From NCBI GenBank assembly GCA_963729695.1, contig CAVSOT010000007.1, positions 1 through 64,000 of the forward strand: a DNA stretch of 64,000 nt, read 5' to 3'. How positions within the stretch are numbered: the first letter of the stretch is position 1; each line of letters begins with the position of its first letter. The notes beneath the pieces were generated by a model that saw nothing but the letters and a program-made list of their open reading frames with translations, ran no database searches and had not been told where the DNA came from. The position numbers and the translations under genes are program-made. Source of the stretch: PALSA-693 sp963729695 (lineage in GTDB: Bacteria; Actinomycetota; Acidimicrobiia; Acidimicrobiales; Palsa-688). Shown one piece after another: positions 55,796-64,000 of this stretch.

Positions 55796-56129
55796 GACAG
55801 TAGATCTTCATGGAGTCTGAAAAGGTTCCATCGCCTGAAAAGCCCCTGCCCGATTGCAACCCCACGGCAGACTCGGACACCGATCACCTGATCTGCGCTT
55901 CGTCCGCTCGGTCCACAAACGGCTGAAAGGGGAGCCGAACGACGGCTATAGAACTCCGCACAGCTAAGGAATCGAGCGCCGAACACGCAGAGCAGAACGT
56001 CAACCGAATTGCGGGTGCACGCAGATCGGCACGTCGGTCGGCGGGAAGGGGTGTTGTTCGGTCGGCGTCGGGTTCGGTGCTGGGTTCAACTATTGGCGGC
56101 CCCGCCTCGTTTGGTGAAGGATAAGGGTT
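55796..56129. other. gene-free stretch
   Basis: About 330 bases upstream of the DUF6636 lipoprotein. It should hold that gene's promoter. Nothing else is recognised. Confidence 0.35.
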
Positions 56130-56462
56130 ATGACCGATTTGCGTTCGTTGCTAGCCCGCAGTGCTGATCACGTGGCGTCTTACCGTGAGGCGGTCTCGAC
56201 GGAGCGGGTATTCCCGGATGTCGATTTGGGGGCCGTGCGAGTCACGCTTGGGGGTGGGTTACCTGGTGGAGCGACGTCTGCCAGCGAGGTCGTCGACGAG
56301 TTGGTCGCAGCCGTCGAGCCAGCCATGGTGGCGACAACCGGTCCGCGCTACTTCGGTTTTGTGATCGGGGGGGCCCCTGGACGCGGCGACTGCGGCTGAC
56401 GTTGTGTATGTCGGCTGGGACCAGCCGGCATACAGCTACTTGTCCTCGCCGGCAACGTTGGG
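56130..56462 (+). pseudogene. PLP-dependent decarboxylase, N-terminal stump
   Basis: ATG 56130 encodes RSLLARSADHVASYREAVST, then ASEVVDELVAAVEPAMVATT and GPRYFGFVIGG. At a run of seven G (56369-56375) the frame shifts, continuing LDAATAADVVYVGWDQPAYS then YLSSPATLG. This is the first ~110 residues of a group II PLP decarboxylase (usually ~470). Homology stops at ~56462, where a relaxase fragment begins. It lacks the PLP lysine. Confidence 0.7.
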
Positions 56463-57321
56463 GTTGCGGCTGCCTGGTACCACGCGCACGGGCGGATTCA
56501 CACGCAGCCGGAGCGCGACTGGACGCTGAGGCGGTCCGTCGAAGGATGGGCCGCTGACATCTACGCCAGCCGTGACGCCGCTCTCTTTGCCTATCAGCGA
56601 AGCAACGTCGCCGAGTTGAACCGGTTGGCCCGGGAGGATGGTTGACTCAGGCCGGGTCTCCGGCCCCGAGGTGCACGGCCTGGCGGTGGGTGACAGGGTG
56701 ATCTCTACCGCGCCGATCCCCGACGTGCAGATGGTGAACTCGCAGCGGGCGACCGTGATCGCTGTTAATGAGGCGTGGCAGATGATCGACTTGCGAGCCG
56801 ACGACGGCCGGCTGCTGCCGGGGATCCACGGTGACGAACTGGACAGACTCGACCTGGGCTATGCGACGACCGTTCACCGTTCGCAGGGCGCGACAGTCGA
56901 CACCGGTCATGTGCTGGCCGACCGCGGCGGCCGCGAGTTGGCCTATGTCGCGATGTCCCGGTTCCGGCGAGCCACCCACATCTACACCACCGCGGACGAT
57001 ACCGTGGTGGTCGAGGATCTCACGGCCGACTGGCAGCAGGAGCGCCGACCCAGGTGGGCGATCGACACCGGCCTACCAGCCACCGCCGACGCCCCAGCAC
57101 ATGAGCAGGACCTAGATCAGCGCCAACGGGCCAACGTCCTCGCCATCGCTGCCCACGAGAGGACCACGTCGGACAGCGAACAGACCCCGAGCAACCATCG
57201 CCGCCGAACTCGACCGGTACCGCGCCCGTCTTGGGCCGGTGGTCTGTCGCCGGTGTGGCCGGAACCGGGATGGACATATTCCGCTCAGACCCGCGAGCGC
57301 GGCAGGGACATCGGCGTCTAG
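56463..57321 (+). pseudogene. conjugative relaxase (TrwC/TraA-type) C-terminal helicase fragment
   Basis: 56463-56645 reads SVEGWAADIYASRDAALFAY then QRSNVAELNRLARED and a TGA. One frame over, 56638-57321 continues GPEVHGLAVGDRVISTAPIP then DLGYATTVHRSQGATVDTGH, the late UvrD-like helicase motif, and GRELAYVAMSRFRRATHIYT. These are the C-terminal helicase motifs of MobF-class relaxases that nick and unwind plasmid or ICE DNA. The relaxase domain and Walker A are missing. It marks a former conjugative element, fused by deletion to the PLP-decarboxylase stump. Confidence 0.75.
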
Positions 57322-57777
57322 AGCGGGTGTCAGCAGGACCGGCCCGAGACAAAGTCATTCGGGCCGACCGTCACGAACTCCGCGAGGCCTTCGAACACAT
57401 CGCGTTTTTGGATCGCCGAGAGAACCACTGGCGCTTGCATATCTACGGCGACGGCGGAGGCCTACGTCTCGAGGCACTTGCCCCGGATTTCGGGCATCAA
57501 GAAAGAGCGCATCTCCGGGGAGAACACCGTAAGTGACGTATGCGAGCAGGCGTGCCATCTGAAGACCCTTCTTGAACAACGCACGGAGGACACCGTCATT
57601 CTCTCGTGGCGAGCCCACTGGCTCCCGTCATTGCCACCGGGGAAGATTACATCGGGCTCCTGACGCCAATCCGGACGTAGAGGATCCCGAGGCAGCCTGT
57701 TCAGCCGAGAGGGTATATACCATGCCGGCTCCCTTCTGGCCGGAGAGAAACTCCGGTCAAACGAGAAGGAGTGAGGC
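57322..57777. other. unassigned stretch
   Basis: About 455 bases downstream of the relaxase fragment. One frame (AELDRYRARLG... near 57210-57250) suggests the relaxase tail continued after another shift. Beyond ~57300 no family is recognised. Confidence 0.3.
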
Positions 57778-58023
57778 ATGGGAGTTCCGCCCCGACGCAG
57801 TCGCGTCATTGGAAACGTCGCACTGAGCCTCTTTCTCGACTCTGACTCCCACGAAGTCGGCGCGGATGACATCGCCGCGAAAGTGGGAGGATCCAACGTC
57901 TCGGCTATGCCGGCACGTTCGTTCGAGGCCCTATTCTTTTTTCGACGCCATCCCACCGCGTTGGCGCTCATCTTGATCAGCAGCATCGACGTGGAACTGA
58001 TGCAGGGCCCATGCGCCGGATAA
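57778..58023 (+). CDS. small hypothetical protein
   Basis: An 81-residue frame with a good ribosome site (AAGGAG six bases before ATG 57778). It reads SRVIGNVALSLFLDSDSHEV then SFEALFFFRRHPTALALILI, with one hydrophobic segment near the end. No family is recognised and the neighbourhood is decayed, so it may be chance. Confidence 0.3.
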   Translation: MGVPPRRSRVIGNVALSLFLDSDSHEVGADDIAAKVGGSNVSAMPARSFEALFFFRRHPTALALILISSIDVELMQGPCAG

Positions 58024-58381
58024 AGGCGTTCGTGCTCGATCGTTCCGGCAATCGCCCGAGGTGTGGGTGGATGTCATCGACCTTGCCGTTGTCATGTCGA
58101 GTGCAAAACCGCCGTCGCAGCCCAAGATCAAGGGCGACTAGCGCGTCGACGCTCTTTGGGTTTGCGGCACACCGGCGTCGGCTCTTGCCGCCGCCCGAAT
58201 AAACTTCGGAAAAGTCTCCTCTCTCATGTTTGTGCCTTCTGCCAGGGGAGCTGTTGCGTAAAGGCGCGAGGGTGGGGGCGGAAGGCCGAGCTTGCGACCG
58301 CGCGGACCCACCTCCTGTGAGGTGTCTCAACGCTGCCCACACCAGATCGCTCTTCGCCACAGCAGACCCGAAGCGAAGGAC
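58024..58381. other. gene-free stretch
   Basis: About 360 bases with no supported gene, ending at the promoter of the binding-protein gene. Confidence 0.4.
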
Positions 58382-58410
58382 TTGACAGCTGTGTAGACCC
58401 ACGCTACAAT
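58382..58410 (+). promoter_or_regulatory. sigma70-type promoter
   Basis: TTGACA (58382-58387) and TACAAT (58405-58410) are separated by exactly 17 bases, a near-consensus housekeeping promoter. It lies ~214 bases before the binding-protein start, leaving a long leader. A partial dyad, TCTATGGAGTGATCTATAG, sits around the expected transcription start and could be an operator. Confidence 0.6.
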
Positions 58411-58623
58411 CCGCGAATGAATCTATGGAGTGATCTATAGTTCAGTAACGACTTAACGCCCGACACCAAGACGGGGTCGAAGGCAGTTACACTGCCGCCG
58501 GGGTTTCTCCAGGGGGAGAGAAGAACAAGTAGGCCAAATTTCGAGCTCACGTTCGGATCTCAAACTCGTGCCTCGCCTTCAGACGGTATTCGAATCCTTC
58601 CGGTACAAAGAACGGAGTAGAAA

Positions 58624-59916
58624 GTGAAGATCCAACCTAAGCGCCTGATCTACCTGCTGCCCATTATTGCGCTCGTGAGTGCCTGCGGGTCGAGCGCGAA
58701 GAGTACGAGCAGTAACACCACGGCCGCCACGGGCAGTAGCAACACCGCCGCCGCCACGGGCAGTAGCAACACCGCCGCCGCTACGGGCAGTAGCAACACT
58801 GCCGCTGCGTCCGGCACGCCGATCAAGGTTGGCTTTCTTTGCACTTGCAGCGGGTCGTTCGGACCCGACGGAGTGACTTCTGAGGATGTCCTTAGATCCT
58901 GGATCAATAGCACGAATGATTCGGGCGGCATCAATGGGCACCGTATCCAATTCTATTTCGAAGATGATCACAGCATTCCGGGTACAGCCGTGGCCGGCGC
59001 ACAGAGTCTGATATCTGACAAAGTGGACGTGATTGCGGACGGGTCCGTCTTGGACGGCACATGGCAGCCTGAGGTCGAAGCGGCTCATATTCCAGTCGTG
59101 TGCGTCGTCATCTCGCAGTCCTGCTACTCAAGCCCCGACTTCTACCCCCAGGGGCAAACCGCAAATTCTTCAGTCTACGCCGCCGTAGATGTGGCCAAGG
59201 AAGCGGGCGCCACAAATCTGGCATATGTCTATTGCGTCGAATCGCCAGTGTGCGCGTCAGGCATACCGATTCTGCAGGCATCCGGTAAGCAGCTGGGGGT
59301 GCCGCTGGTGTATAAGGCAGCTATTTCCGCTTCCGCCCCCAACTACACCGCGCAGTGCATAGCAGCACAACAGCAACATGTCACCGCCATATTCGTGGCT
59401 GATTCTCAGGCACCGCTCGAGGAGTTCGCGTCGGACTGCTCTAAGCAGGGCTACTATCCGACCTATGTCAGCGAAGGAACGGGGTTCGGTCTGGGTCAAG
59501 CCTCCAGCCCCGGTCTCGAAAAGGGCCTTTGGTCAGAATACAGTGACTTTCCGTTCTGGGCGAACACCCCCGCCACTCAGAAGATGAACGCCGCATTGGA
59601 TAAGTACTATCCGGGTCTGCGGACCAACCAGCAAATCTTTTCTCAGACCTCGGTAAACGCTTGGCCGGCCGGTCTCCTTATCGGCGCAGCGGTCCAAGGG
59701 GGGAATCTTAGTGCCACCGAAACTCCCAGCCCCGCAGAGATCACCACTGGACTCGAGTCGCTCCACGGAGACACCTTGGGGGGCTTCGCCCCGCCCCTCA
59801 CCTTCGCCGCTGGGCAGCCACACTCGATCAACTGCTGGTACGTCGGTCATGTGGCGAACGGCATTCCCCAGCTGTCGAATAATGGTAAGGCGACCTGCGG
59901 CTCCCTGCCCTCGTAG
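58624..59916 (+). CDS. ABC transporter substrate-binding lipoprotein (branched-chain amino acid/amide type)
   Basis: A 430-residue type I periplasmic-binding-fold lipoprotein. The signal KIQPKRLIYLLPIIALVSA precedes Cys (lipobox). A Thr/Ser/Ala-rich linker contains three ATGSSNTAA repeats. The binding domain begins IKVGFLCTCSGSFG and includes INGHRIQFYFEDDHSIPGTA and GATNLAYVYCVE. This is the HAAT/LivK-like family that hands amino acids, amides or aromatic acids to an ABC importer, but no importer genes are nearby, so it is an orphan receptor. GTG 58624 follows GGAG. Confidence 0.85.
   Translation: MKIQPKRLIYLLPIIALVSACGSSAKSTSSNTTAATGSSNTAAATGSSNTAAATGSSNTAAASGTPIKVGFLCTCSGSFGPDGVTSEDVLRSWINSTNDSGGINGHRIQFYFEDDHSIPGTAVAGAQSLISDKVDVIADGSVLDGTWQPEVEAAHIPVVCVVISQSCYSSPDFYPQGQTANSSVYAAVDVAKEAGATNLAYVYCVESPVCASGIPILQASGKQLGVPLVYKAAISASAPNYTAQCIAAQQQHVTAIFVADSQAPLEEFASDCSKQGYYPTYVSEGTGFGLGQASSPGLEKGLWSEYSDFPFWANTPATQKMNAALDKYYPGLRTNQQIFSQTSVNAWPAGLLIGAAVQGGNLSATETPSPAEITTGLESLHGDTLGGFAPPLTFAAGQPHSINCWYVGHVANGIPQLSNNGKATCGSLPS
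58730..58810. repeat. three 27-bp tandem coding repeats
   Basis: Three units starting ACGGGCAGTAGCAAC (58730-58756, 58757-58783, 58784-58810), each coding for TGSSNTAAA-like residues of the lipoprotein linker. A partial fourth unit precedes them. The unit length keeps frame, so copy number can change linker length without damage. Confidence 0.85.
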
Positions 59917-60034
59917 CTCCTGCCTGCAACGACAGGGAGGTTGGTACAAATGCTCGATTTGGGGGAAGATCTGAGAGTCGTCGAGACGACGATTAGTTCG
60001 GACTTCGTGCGGCACCTGACGATCATGCGTTGAT

Positions 60035-60067
60035 TGCGACCTTCCGCACGTTGTCCGGAAGGTCGCA
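60035..60067 (+). terminator. strong hairpin after the binding-protein gene
   Basis: A perfect 12-bp stem, TGCGACCTTCCG and CGGAAGGTCGCA, with a 9-base loop, 118 bases after the gene end. There is no U-run, as is common for actinomycete terminators. Confidence 0.65.
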
Positions 60068-60163
60068 GTCATTAGGTCCTGGCAATGCTCCGCGAGTGAC
60101 CTGGGTCAGAGATTGTGCCCGCAGGAGTTGGCGGGTTATCGAGGAGCTCGTCGGGTGGTCTTG

Positions 60164-60211
60164 CGCCAGATCAAGGGTTCTGGGGTTGTAGTTCCAGGGT
60201 TTGATCTGGCG
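60164..60211. repeat. 11-bp inverted repeat near an IS630 end
   Basis: CGCCAGATCAA (60164-60174) and TTGATCTGGCG (60201-60211) are perfect inverted copies with 26 bases between. They lie ~50 bases beyond the 3' end of the IS630 pseudogene. They could be facing element ends or a hairpin; the role is unproven. Confidence 0.5.
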
Positions 60212-60257
60212 TGAGATTGCTATTCTGAGTCCTGTGGTTACACGGCGGGTGTCGCGC

Positions 60258-61139
60258 TCAGTAATTGTTGGTGGGCTCGACGAACCGGCGTTGCACGGTA
60301 TTGAGGTAGGAACTGTAGGGTCGGGTGACGTCCAACTGGAAGCGGGGATGACAAGCTAGCCAGTATCGGATGGTGGGTGCCTTTGTGGGTGGAGAAGCTG
60401 TCGAGTATCACGCGGACATCTGGCTCAGTCGGGACTTCTCGGATGATCAGGTAAGAATCGTTCGAATTCTTCTGGCGCCATGCCGGGCGGTGAGGTTTGT
60501 GCCACCGTGCCGGGAGCCACGTCCTACGCGGCGTACAAGTCGGTGGTGCCGTTACGGACAGAGTCGGTCAGGAGAAGCACCGAGCCTGAGAGATCCTACG
60601 CGTGGAGATGCGAGTTCTCGTCGGTGTCCGGTGCCCCGACATACGTCCGACGGTCTCGCGGATCCTCTCTCGATGAACAGGGCCCGGGCAACAACTGGAA
60701 GCCTTGTGTCACGTGCGGGTTGACCCGAAACACCTGCCAGGTCGCGCTGGTCGACGATTGCGATATTGGTGTGGCGCCGCCGGACCGAGTTGACCGGTTG
60801 CGACGAGATAGTAGGCTTTTCCTCCAGGTTCTTAAGGATGACCCGTTCTACGTTCTCATCACCAATGACGAGTAGTTCCCCGGCCGCGGCTTCGTTACTG
60901 GGGCCGTCTAGAACGATCAACCACGAACACGGTGACACCCCCTCGCCACCGTGGCCCGCCGCGATCCCCAGCCAGGTCGCCATTGCCGGATCGACCGGCA
61001 TCAGCGGAACCAGCACGGTCCGGCAACGAAGGGCCAAGGCCTGAGCCGTGTCGGCACGACGAACCCAACGCCGCAGAATCTGGCGTTCCGCCTCGCGACC
61101 AACTCGTGCAAAGCCGGATTGGACATGTGCGCCTCCCAT
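60258..61139 (-). mobile_element. IS630-family transposase pseudogene
   Basis: Read from ~61139 down in changing frames, the pieces are: EAERQILRRWVRRADTAQAL (N-terminal helix-turn-helix), ENVERVILKNLEEKPT, then STRSGGATPISQSSTSATWQ, TDSVRNGTTDLYAA followed by TAG, MAPEEFERFL, REVPTEPDVRVILDSFSTHK (DDE Asp region) and HPRFQLDVTRPYSSYLNTVQ ending RRFVEPTNNY at TGA 60258-60260. The order matches an IS630/DDE transposase along its length. At least three shifts, a stop and loss of ~150 bases show it is long dead. Confidence 0.75.
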
Positions 61140-61349
61140 CGTCGCGTAAGGCGAGCCAATGCGGTTACTACAGACAAAGTCTCGCCTCTTTGAGCTTGAT
61201 CCCCATGCAGATTCCGCCGGGACCCGCACCGATCACCGCTATCCCGACCGGCAGAGAATGTTCGGATGCGCTCACCGCCCGTCCATCTTCGCTCTCCATC
61301 CTGTCGTAACTCCACCGACGTGGATCACCCGATGAATCCATGTGTGAGT

Positions 61350-62285
61350 CTATTCTGGGTTGGGGCCTGCCGTCAAGGTATGGCCCCGGGTGTGACCGGA
61401 CCGCGGTGAGAAGTAGATTGGTCGTGCGGATTCGTGAGGGTCGGGATCGAGCGCCCCTGGTGCCGAGCCAGGTCGGCTCCAGGTCTGACTTCCTCCGATC
61501 TCTAATGCTGCCTTATCCGCGCTATCGGATATGCAGGGCCCTTGGGGATCCTTGCCGTCGTCGATGATGGCGCGCAGTCGCTCGAATTCCCTCTCGTTCA
61601 GGACGCTCGGCAAGATGCATAGGTCATCGGCTCGAACGCGGTTCTGGAGGACCGTGCCGGCCATGTCAACCCGCCAGTCCCGAATGAGACGCTCAACCCG
61701 ATCGAGGTCCTTTTGCTCCAAGGCCTGGTAGAGCTCCCGAAAGTACGCCTTGCTCACGTAGCCTATCCGCCGGTTCGTGAACCACTTGCTACTGAGAAAG
61801 ACATTGGTGTGGTGTACCGACTGCAACACCAGCCGGCCCATCATGGGCGCAGCGGCTGTCTGGTAGAGACGCCCGTGAAAGCGCTGGGCCGGCTCGACGA
61901 TCTCGGCGTATCCCTCTGGGAGGTTGACCGCTTCGATCTGGACAAGCAGCGAGTACAGGAACTCCAGATCCTTGCGGTCGAGATTGCTGGCGGCGACGCG
62001 ACCGAGCATCGCGTCAAGTACCAGACGGGTTGACAGCACGTCTTCGACGTGCATTGTGGTGACATCGATGATAGTGGCGCCGCGCCGTCCGGAAAGCCTG
62101 ACGAAGCCTTCCGTTTCCAGCCTTTCCAGGGCGGATCGCACCGGGGTCCGACTGGCACCCACGCGAGCCGCCCACTCATCTTGGTCGATGCGCTGGCACG
62201 GTCTGAGCTGGCCGGTCATGATGTCATGGCGCAGCGCGTCGACCAGGGCGTCGACCACGCTGTTCTCGCGTCTGGAATCCGCCAT
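61350..62285 (-). CDS. GntR-family regulator with FCD ligand domain
   Basis: A 311-residue FadR-subfamily repressor. The winged helix is VVDALVDALRHDIMTGQLRP then DEWAARVGASRTPVRSALER and LETEGFVRL (residues ~9-63). The FCD all-helical domain follows (~75-230), with metal/ligand residues in TRLVLDAML, AQRFHGRLYQ and VHHTNVFLSS. The last ~60 residues, Pro/Ser-rich, are unlike the family and may follow a 3' frame change. ATG 62285 follows AAGGAAG. It probably controls the SDR/NTF2 catabolic genes upstream on the same strand, or itself. Confidence 0.85.
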   Translation of the reverse strand: MADSRRENSVVDALVDALRHDIMTGQLRPCQRIDQDEWAARVGASRTPVRSALERLETEGFVRLSGRRGATIIDVTTMHVEDVLSTRLVLDAMLGRVAASNLDRKDLEFLYSLLVQIEAVNLPEGYAEIVEPAQRFHGRLYQTAAAPMMGRLVLQSVHHTNVFLSSKWFTNRRIGYVSKAYFRELYQALEQKDLDRVERLIRDWRVDMAGTVLQNRVRADDLCILPSVLNEREFERLRAIIDDGKDPQGPCISDSADKAALEIGGSQTWSRPGSAPGALDPDPHESARPIYFSPRSGHTRGHTLTAGPNPE

Positions 62286-62808
62286 TTTCGTACTTCCTTC
62301 GAGTCGCTGACACTGCTATCTAGACAGATTACTCAGTGTGGATTACAAGTTGGATCCTACACTGGATCAATACGACCTCAGAACGAGTTTTGGCGGCGCT
62401 GGTGATCTCCGCATCGGTGGCGATGTCCTAAAACGGCTGCGGGGTTAGAGCCGACCCCCAGTAAGGGGTCGGCCGCGGTGGCAACAATGGTCACCTTCCG
62501 GTCTCTCGGCCGTCGACCGATCGGGCGGGGTCTTCGGCCCCTCGTCGCGATCGCGACACGTACTCTCCACGATCCCATCGCTCACTCCTGCATCCCAACT
62601 CAGTCACTGACCGCGTGTGACGTCATCGTTACACCGACGTGCCCCTGTCAATTGTCGGTCCAGAGCAAATCCCGCTGCTCAGTCTGAAGCCACGTCCGTG
62701 GCCCTGTCCACACACAGCATCTTGAAGGGTGAGGGACGTCCCAAGCATCCGAAGTGAACTGGGTTTTGTTCGGGGCACGGGAGAGGATCGGAGCCAGGTG
62801 GCCGCTGG
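62286..62808. other. upstream region of the GntR gene
   Basis: About 520 bases without a gene between the NTF2-like gene and the GntR regulator. It holds a promoter-like pair at 62342-62370 and an inverted CAGTGT/ACACTG pair at 62334-62339 and 62359-62364. The rest shows nothing I can name. Confidence 0.4.
62342..62370 (-). promoter_or_regulatory. putative promoter with overlapping dyad for the GntR gene
   Basis: On the minus strand TTGATC (62370-62365) and TGTAAT (62347-62342) are 17 bases apart. The dyad CAGTGT/ACACTG (62334-62364) overlaps the -10 and spacer, a position suited to autorepression. FadR-type sites vary too much to call by eye. Confidence 0.4.
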
Positions 62809-63198
62809 TCAATCGAAGATGATCTCCCGGCTGGCGAAGCGCCATTTCCCCTCGTGTCGGAGGTAGATGTCGTGATATTGGCCGATAGCGACTAGGGTAG
62901 TCACTCGCTCGGTCGTCTCATACAAGGTGAGGTACGTAGTCCCCCGCGCGTTGTCGCCGTCGATCTCGACACTTACATTGCTGATGACATGCCGGGCCTG
63001 GCGGCCGTTCAGATACGTGTGGTAGTCGTGGCAGTAGGTGCGGAGTGCGTCCACGCCCTTGAAGGAGCCTTGATGGCTCGACGTAAAGACGCCGTCGGTT
63101 GTAAAGCAGTCGGCCCATTCGTCGCCCTTGTTTTCGTCTACAGTGACCGCGTAGCGAGCCTGGAGGGTATAGATCTCTTCCAGATCCGTAGCTGTCAT
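62809..63198 (-). CDS. NTF2-like (SnoaL_4) protein
   Basis: A 129-residue protein: TATDLEEIYTLQARYAVTVD, DEWADCFTTDGVFTSS, HVISNVSVEIDGDNARGTTY, VAIGQYHDIYLRHEGKWRFA then REIIFD. It is the SnoaL_4 subgroup, which includes dehydratases, isomerases and small subunits associated with steroid and aromatic catabolism. It lies 17 bases after the SDR gene on the same strand, so the two are one operon and probably act on one substrate. Confidence 0.85.
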   Translation of the reverse strand: MTATDLEEIYTLQARYAVTVDENKGDEWADCFTTDGVFTSSHQGSFKGVDALRTYCHDYHTYLNGRQARHVISNVSVEIDGDNARGTTYLTLYETTERVTTLVAIGQYHDIYLRHEGKWRFASREIIFD

Positions 63199-63215
63199 GT
63201 CGGGAACCCGCTCAG

Positions 63216-64000
63216 CTAGCGATTGCAGGTGCCAGCGTCGACGGGAATCGTCGAGCCGGTGATGTACTGCCCTTCGTCGGAGCAGAGGAAGAGGATGGTA
63301 CTCGAGATGTCATTTGCTTCGACGAAATCGACTGGTAGCGGATTCGAGAAATCTGCCGTGACATCAGCGTGAGCCGCCAGATACTGCTCGAAGGGCTCGT
63401 TGACGACCATCGGGGTATTGACGTTTGTGGGGTGGACCGTATTGCAGCGGATACGGCTGGCCGCCAGCGCATTGGCGTACGACCGCATCAGCCCAACTAC
63501 CGCGTGCTTCGCAGCCGTGTAGCCCAGCATACCGGGGATTGCTGTACCGCGGTTGGAAGCGAACCCCTTTATGCCGGCCGTGGAACTGGTGATGACGATC
63601 GCCCCGCCCCGGTCGTTGGCGAGCATAGACGGGATGGCGGCCTCGCACGTGTGGAACACTCCGTTCACCATGACGTCGAGGGCGTCATAGAAGGAAGTCG
63701 GTCGCGATCCGCCAGCGAGGCTCACTGGGAAGATCCCGGCATTGGCCAAGACGAAGTCGATATGCCCGAACTCCGATAGACCTTCGTCGACCACGGACTG
63801 GACGGCGCCAAAGTCACGTACATCGGCCTGGCGGGCGACGATCCGTCGCCCTGTCTTCTCGACCAGCCGTGCGGTCTCATCGAGGTCCTCTGGACGCGGC
63901 ATCGGTGCATCCACTGATTCGATCTGGTGGCAGATGTCCAAGGTGAGAATGTCGGCACCTTCGTCGGCGAAACGGAGCGCGTGGGACCGTCCTTGCCCGC
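63216..64000 (-). CDS. mycofactocin-type SDR oxidoreductase, 5' end outside window
   Basis: A short-chain dehydrogenase. The frame is open to the window edge, where GQGRSHALRFADEGADILTL is the glycine-rich cofactor turn. Then come LDETARLVEKTGRRIVARQA, VLANAGIFP, VITSSTAGIKG (Ser), and GYTAAKHAVVGLMRSYANAL (Tyr-x3-Lys). The ending is GSTIPVDAGTCNR. The GQGRSHA turn, the LDET..LVE insert and a C-terminal end of this type are typical of SDRs with a captive NAD that work with mycofactocin. The alcohol substrate is unknown. The start codon lies beyond 64000. Confidence 0.9.
   Translation of the reverse strand, partial: GQGRSHALRFADEGADILTLDICHQIESVDAPMPRPEDLDETARLVEKTGRRIVARQADVRDFGAVQSVVDEGLSEFGHIDFVLANAGIFPVSLAGGSRPTSFYDALDVMVNGVFHTCEAAIPSMLANDRGGAIVITSSTAGIKGFASNRGTAIPGMLGYTAAKHAVVGLMRSYANALAASRIRCNTVHPTNVNTPMVVNEPFEQYLAAHADVTADFSNPLPVDFVEANDISSTILFLCSDEGQYITGSTIPVDAGTCNR

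Overview
The window is high-GC DNA from an actinomycete (Actinomycetota). The evidence is a mycothiol-dependent maleylpyruvate isomerase family protein, a long-form (ICL2-type) isocitrate lyase, a mycofactocin-type short-chain dehydrogenase, DUF2017 next to clpS, and frequent GTG and TTG starts. The ctaA/ctaB region and the secreted G1 peptidase would fit Acidimicrobiia or a relative, but the sequence alone does not settle this.

Layout. 1-17.6 kb is accessory DNA with one large intact metabolic operon. It holds an ABC permease stump, an MPI-family gene, a thiC 3' stump, UPF0158, a Dabb protein and a broken YVTN beta-propeller. The intact malate synthase-isocitrate lyase operon (glyoxylate shunt) follows on the minus strand at 5.8-9.9 kb. 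After it come a tyrosine recombinase, an IS110 stump, a methyltransferase, a GYD protein and several broken small alpha/beta-fold genes. 17.6-25 kb is a compact minus-strand cluster: LuxR/AAA regulator, DHA2 exporter, alpha/beta hydrolase, SAM methyltransferase and DUF3995 membrane protein. 25.3-30.4 kb is a gene graveyard (second hydrolase copy, DUF302, LiaF-like, SRAP and DUF4331 pieces) ending in a broken integrase next to tRNA-Glu.

30.5-45.8 kb looks like conserved chromosomal backbone. It contains a secreted G1 (eqolisin) peptidase and a translationally coupled PPOX, hydrolase and peptidase-S51-like/CysS-tail fusion operon. DUF2017-clpS-ctaA runs divergently from ctaB. Two ABC-2 exporters, a histidine phosphatase, and a rhomboid-GNAT-MenC/NSAR operon coupled by GTGA overlaps complete it. 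Three tandem hairpins lie between ctaB and the first ABC exporter. tRNA-Lys at 45.8 kb starts a second accessory zone (45.9-64 kb): a truncated integrase, two convergent IS110 elements, a YWTD-repeat secreted protein, two lipoproteins, relaxase and PLP-decarboxylase stumps, an orphan periplasmic binding protein, an IS630 pseudogene, and finally a GntR regulator with an NTF2-like protein and a mycofactocin-type SDR cut by the window edge.

A striking property is the number of reading frames broken by single-base indels. Some are clearly decayed genes with stops and truncations. Others, in ctaA, DUF2017 and the repeat-rich propeller gene, are lone indels, several of them in homopolymers. Sequencing or assembly error is therefore a live explanation for part of the damage. 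No CRISPR array, rRNA or replication origin was seen.
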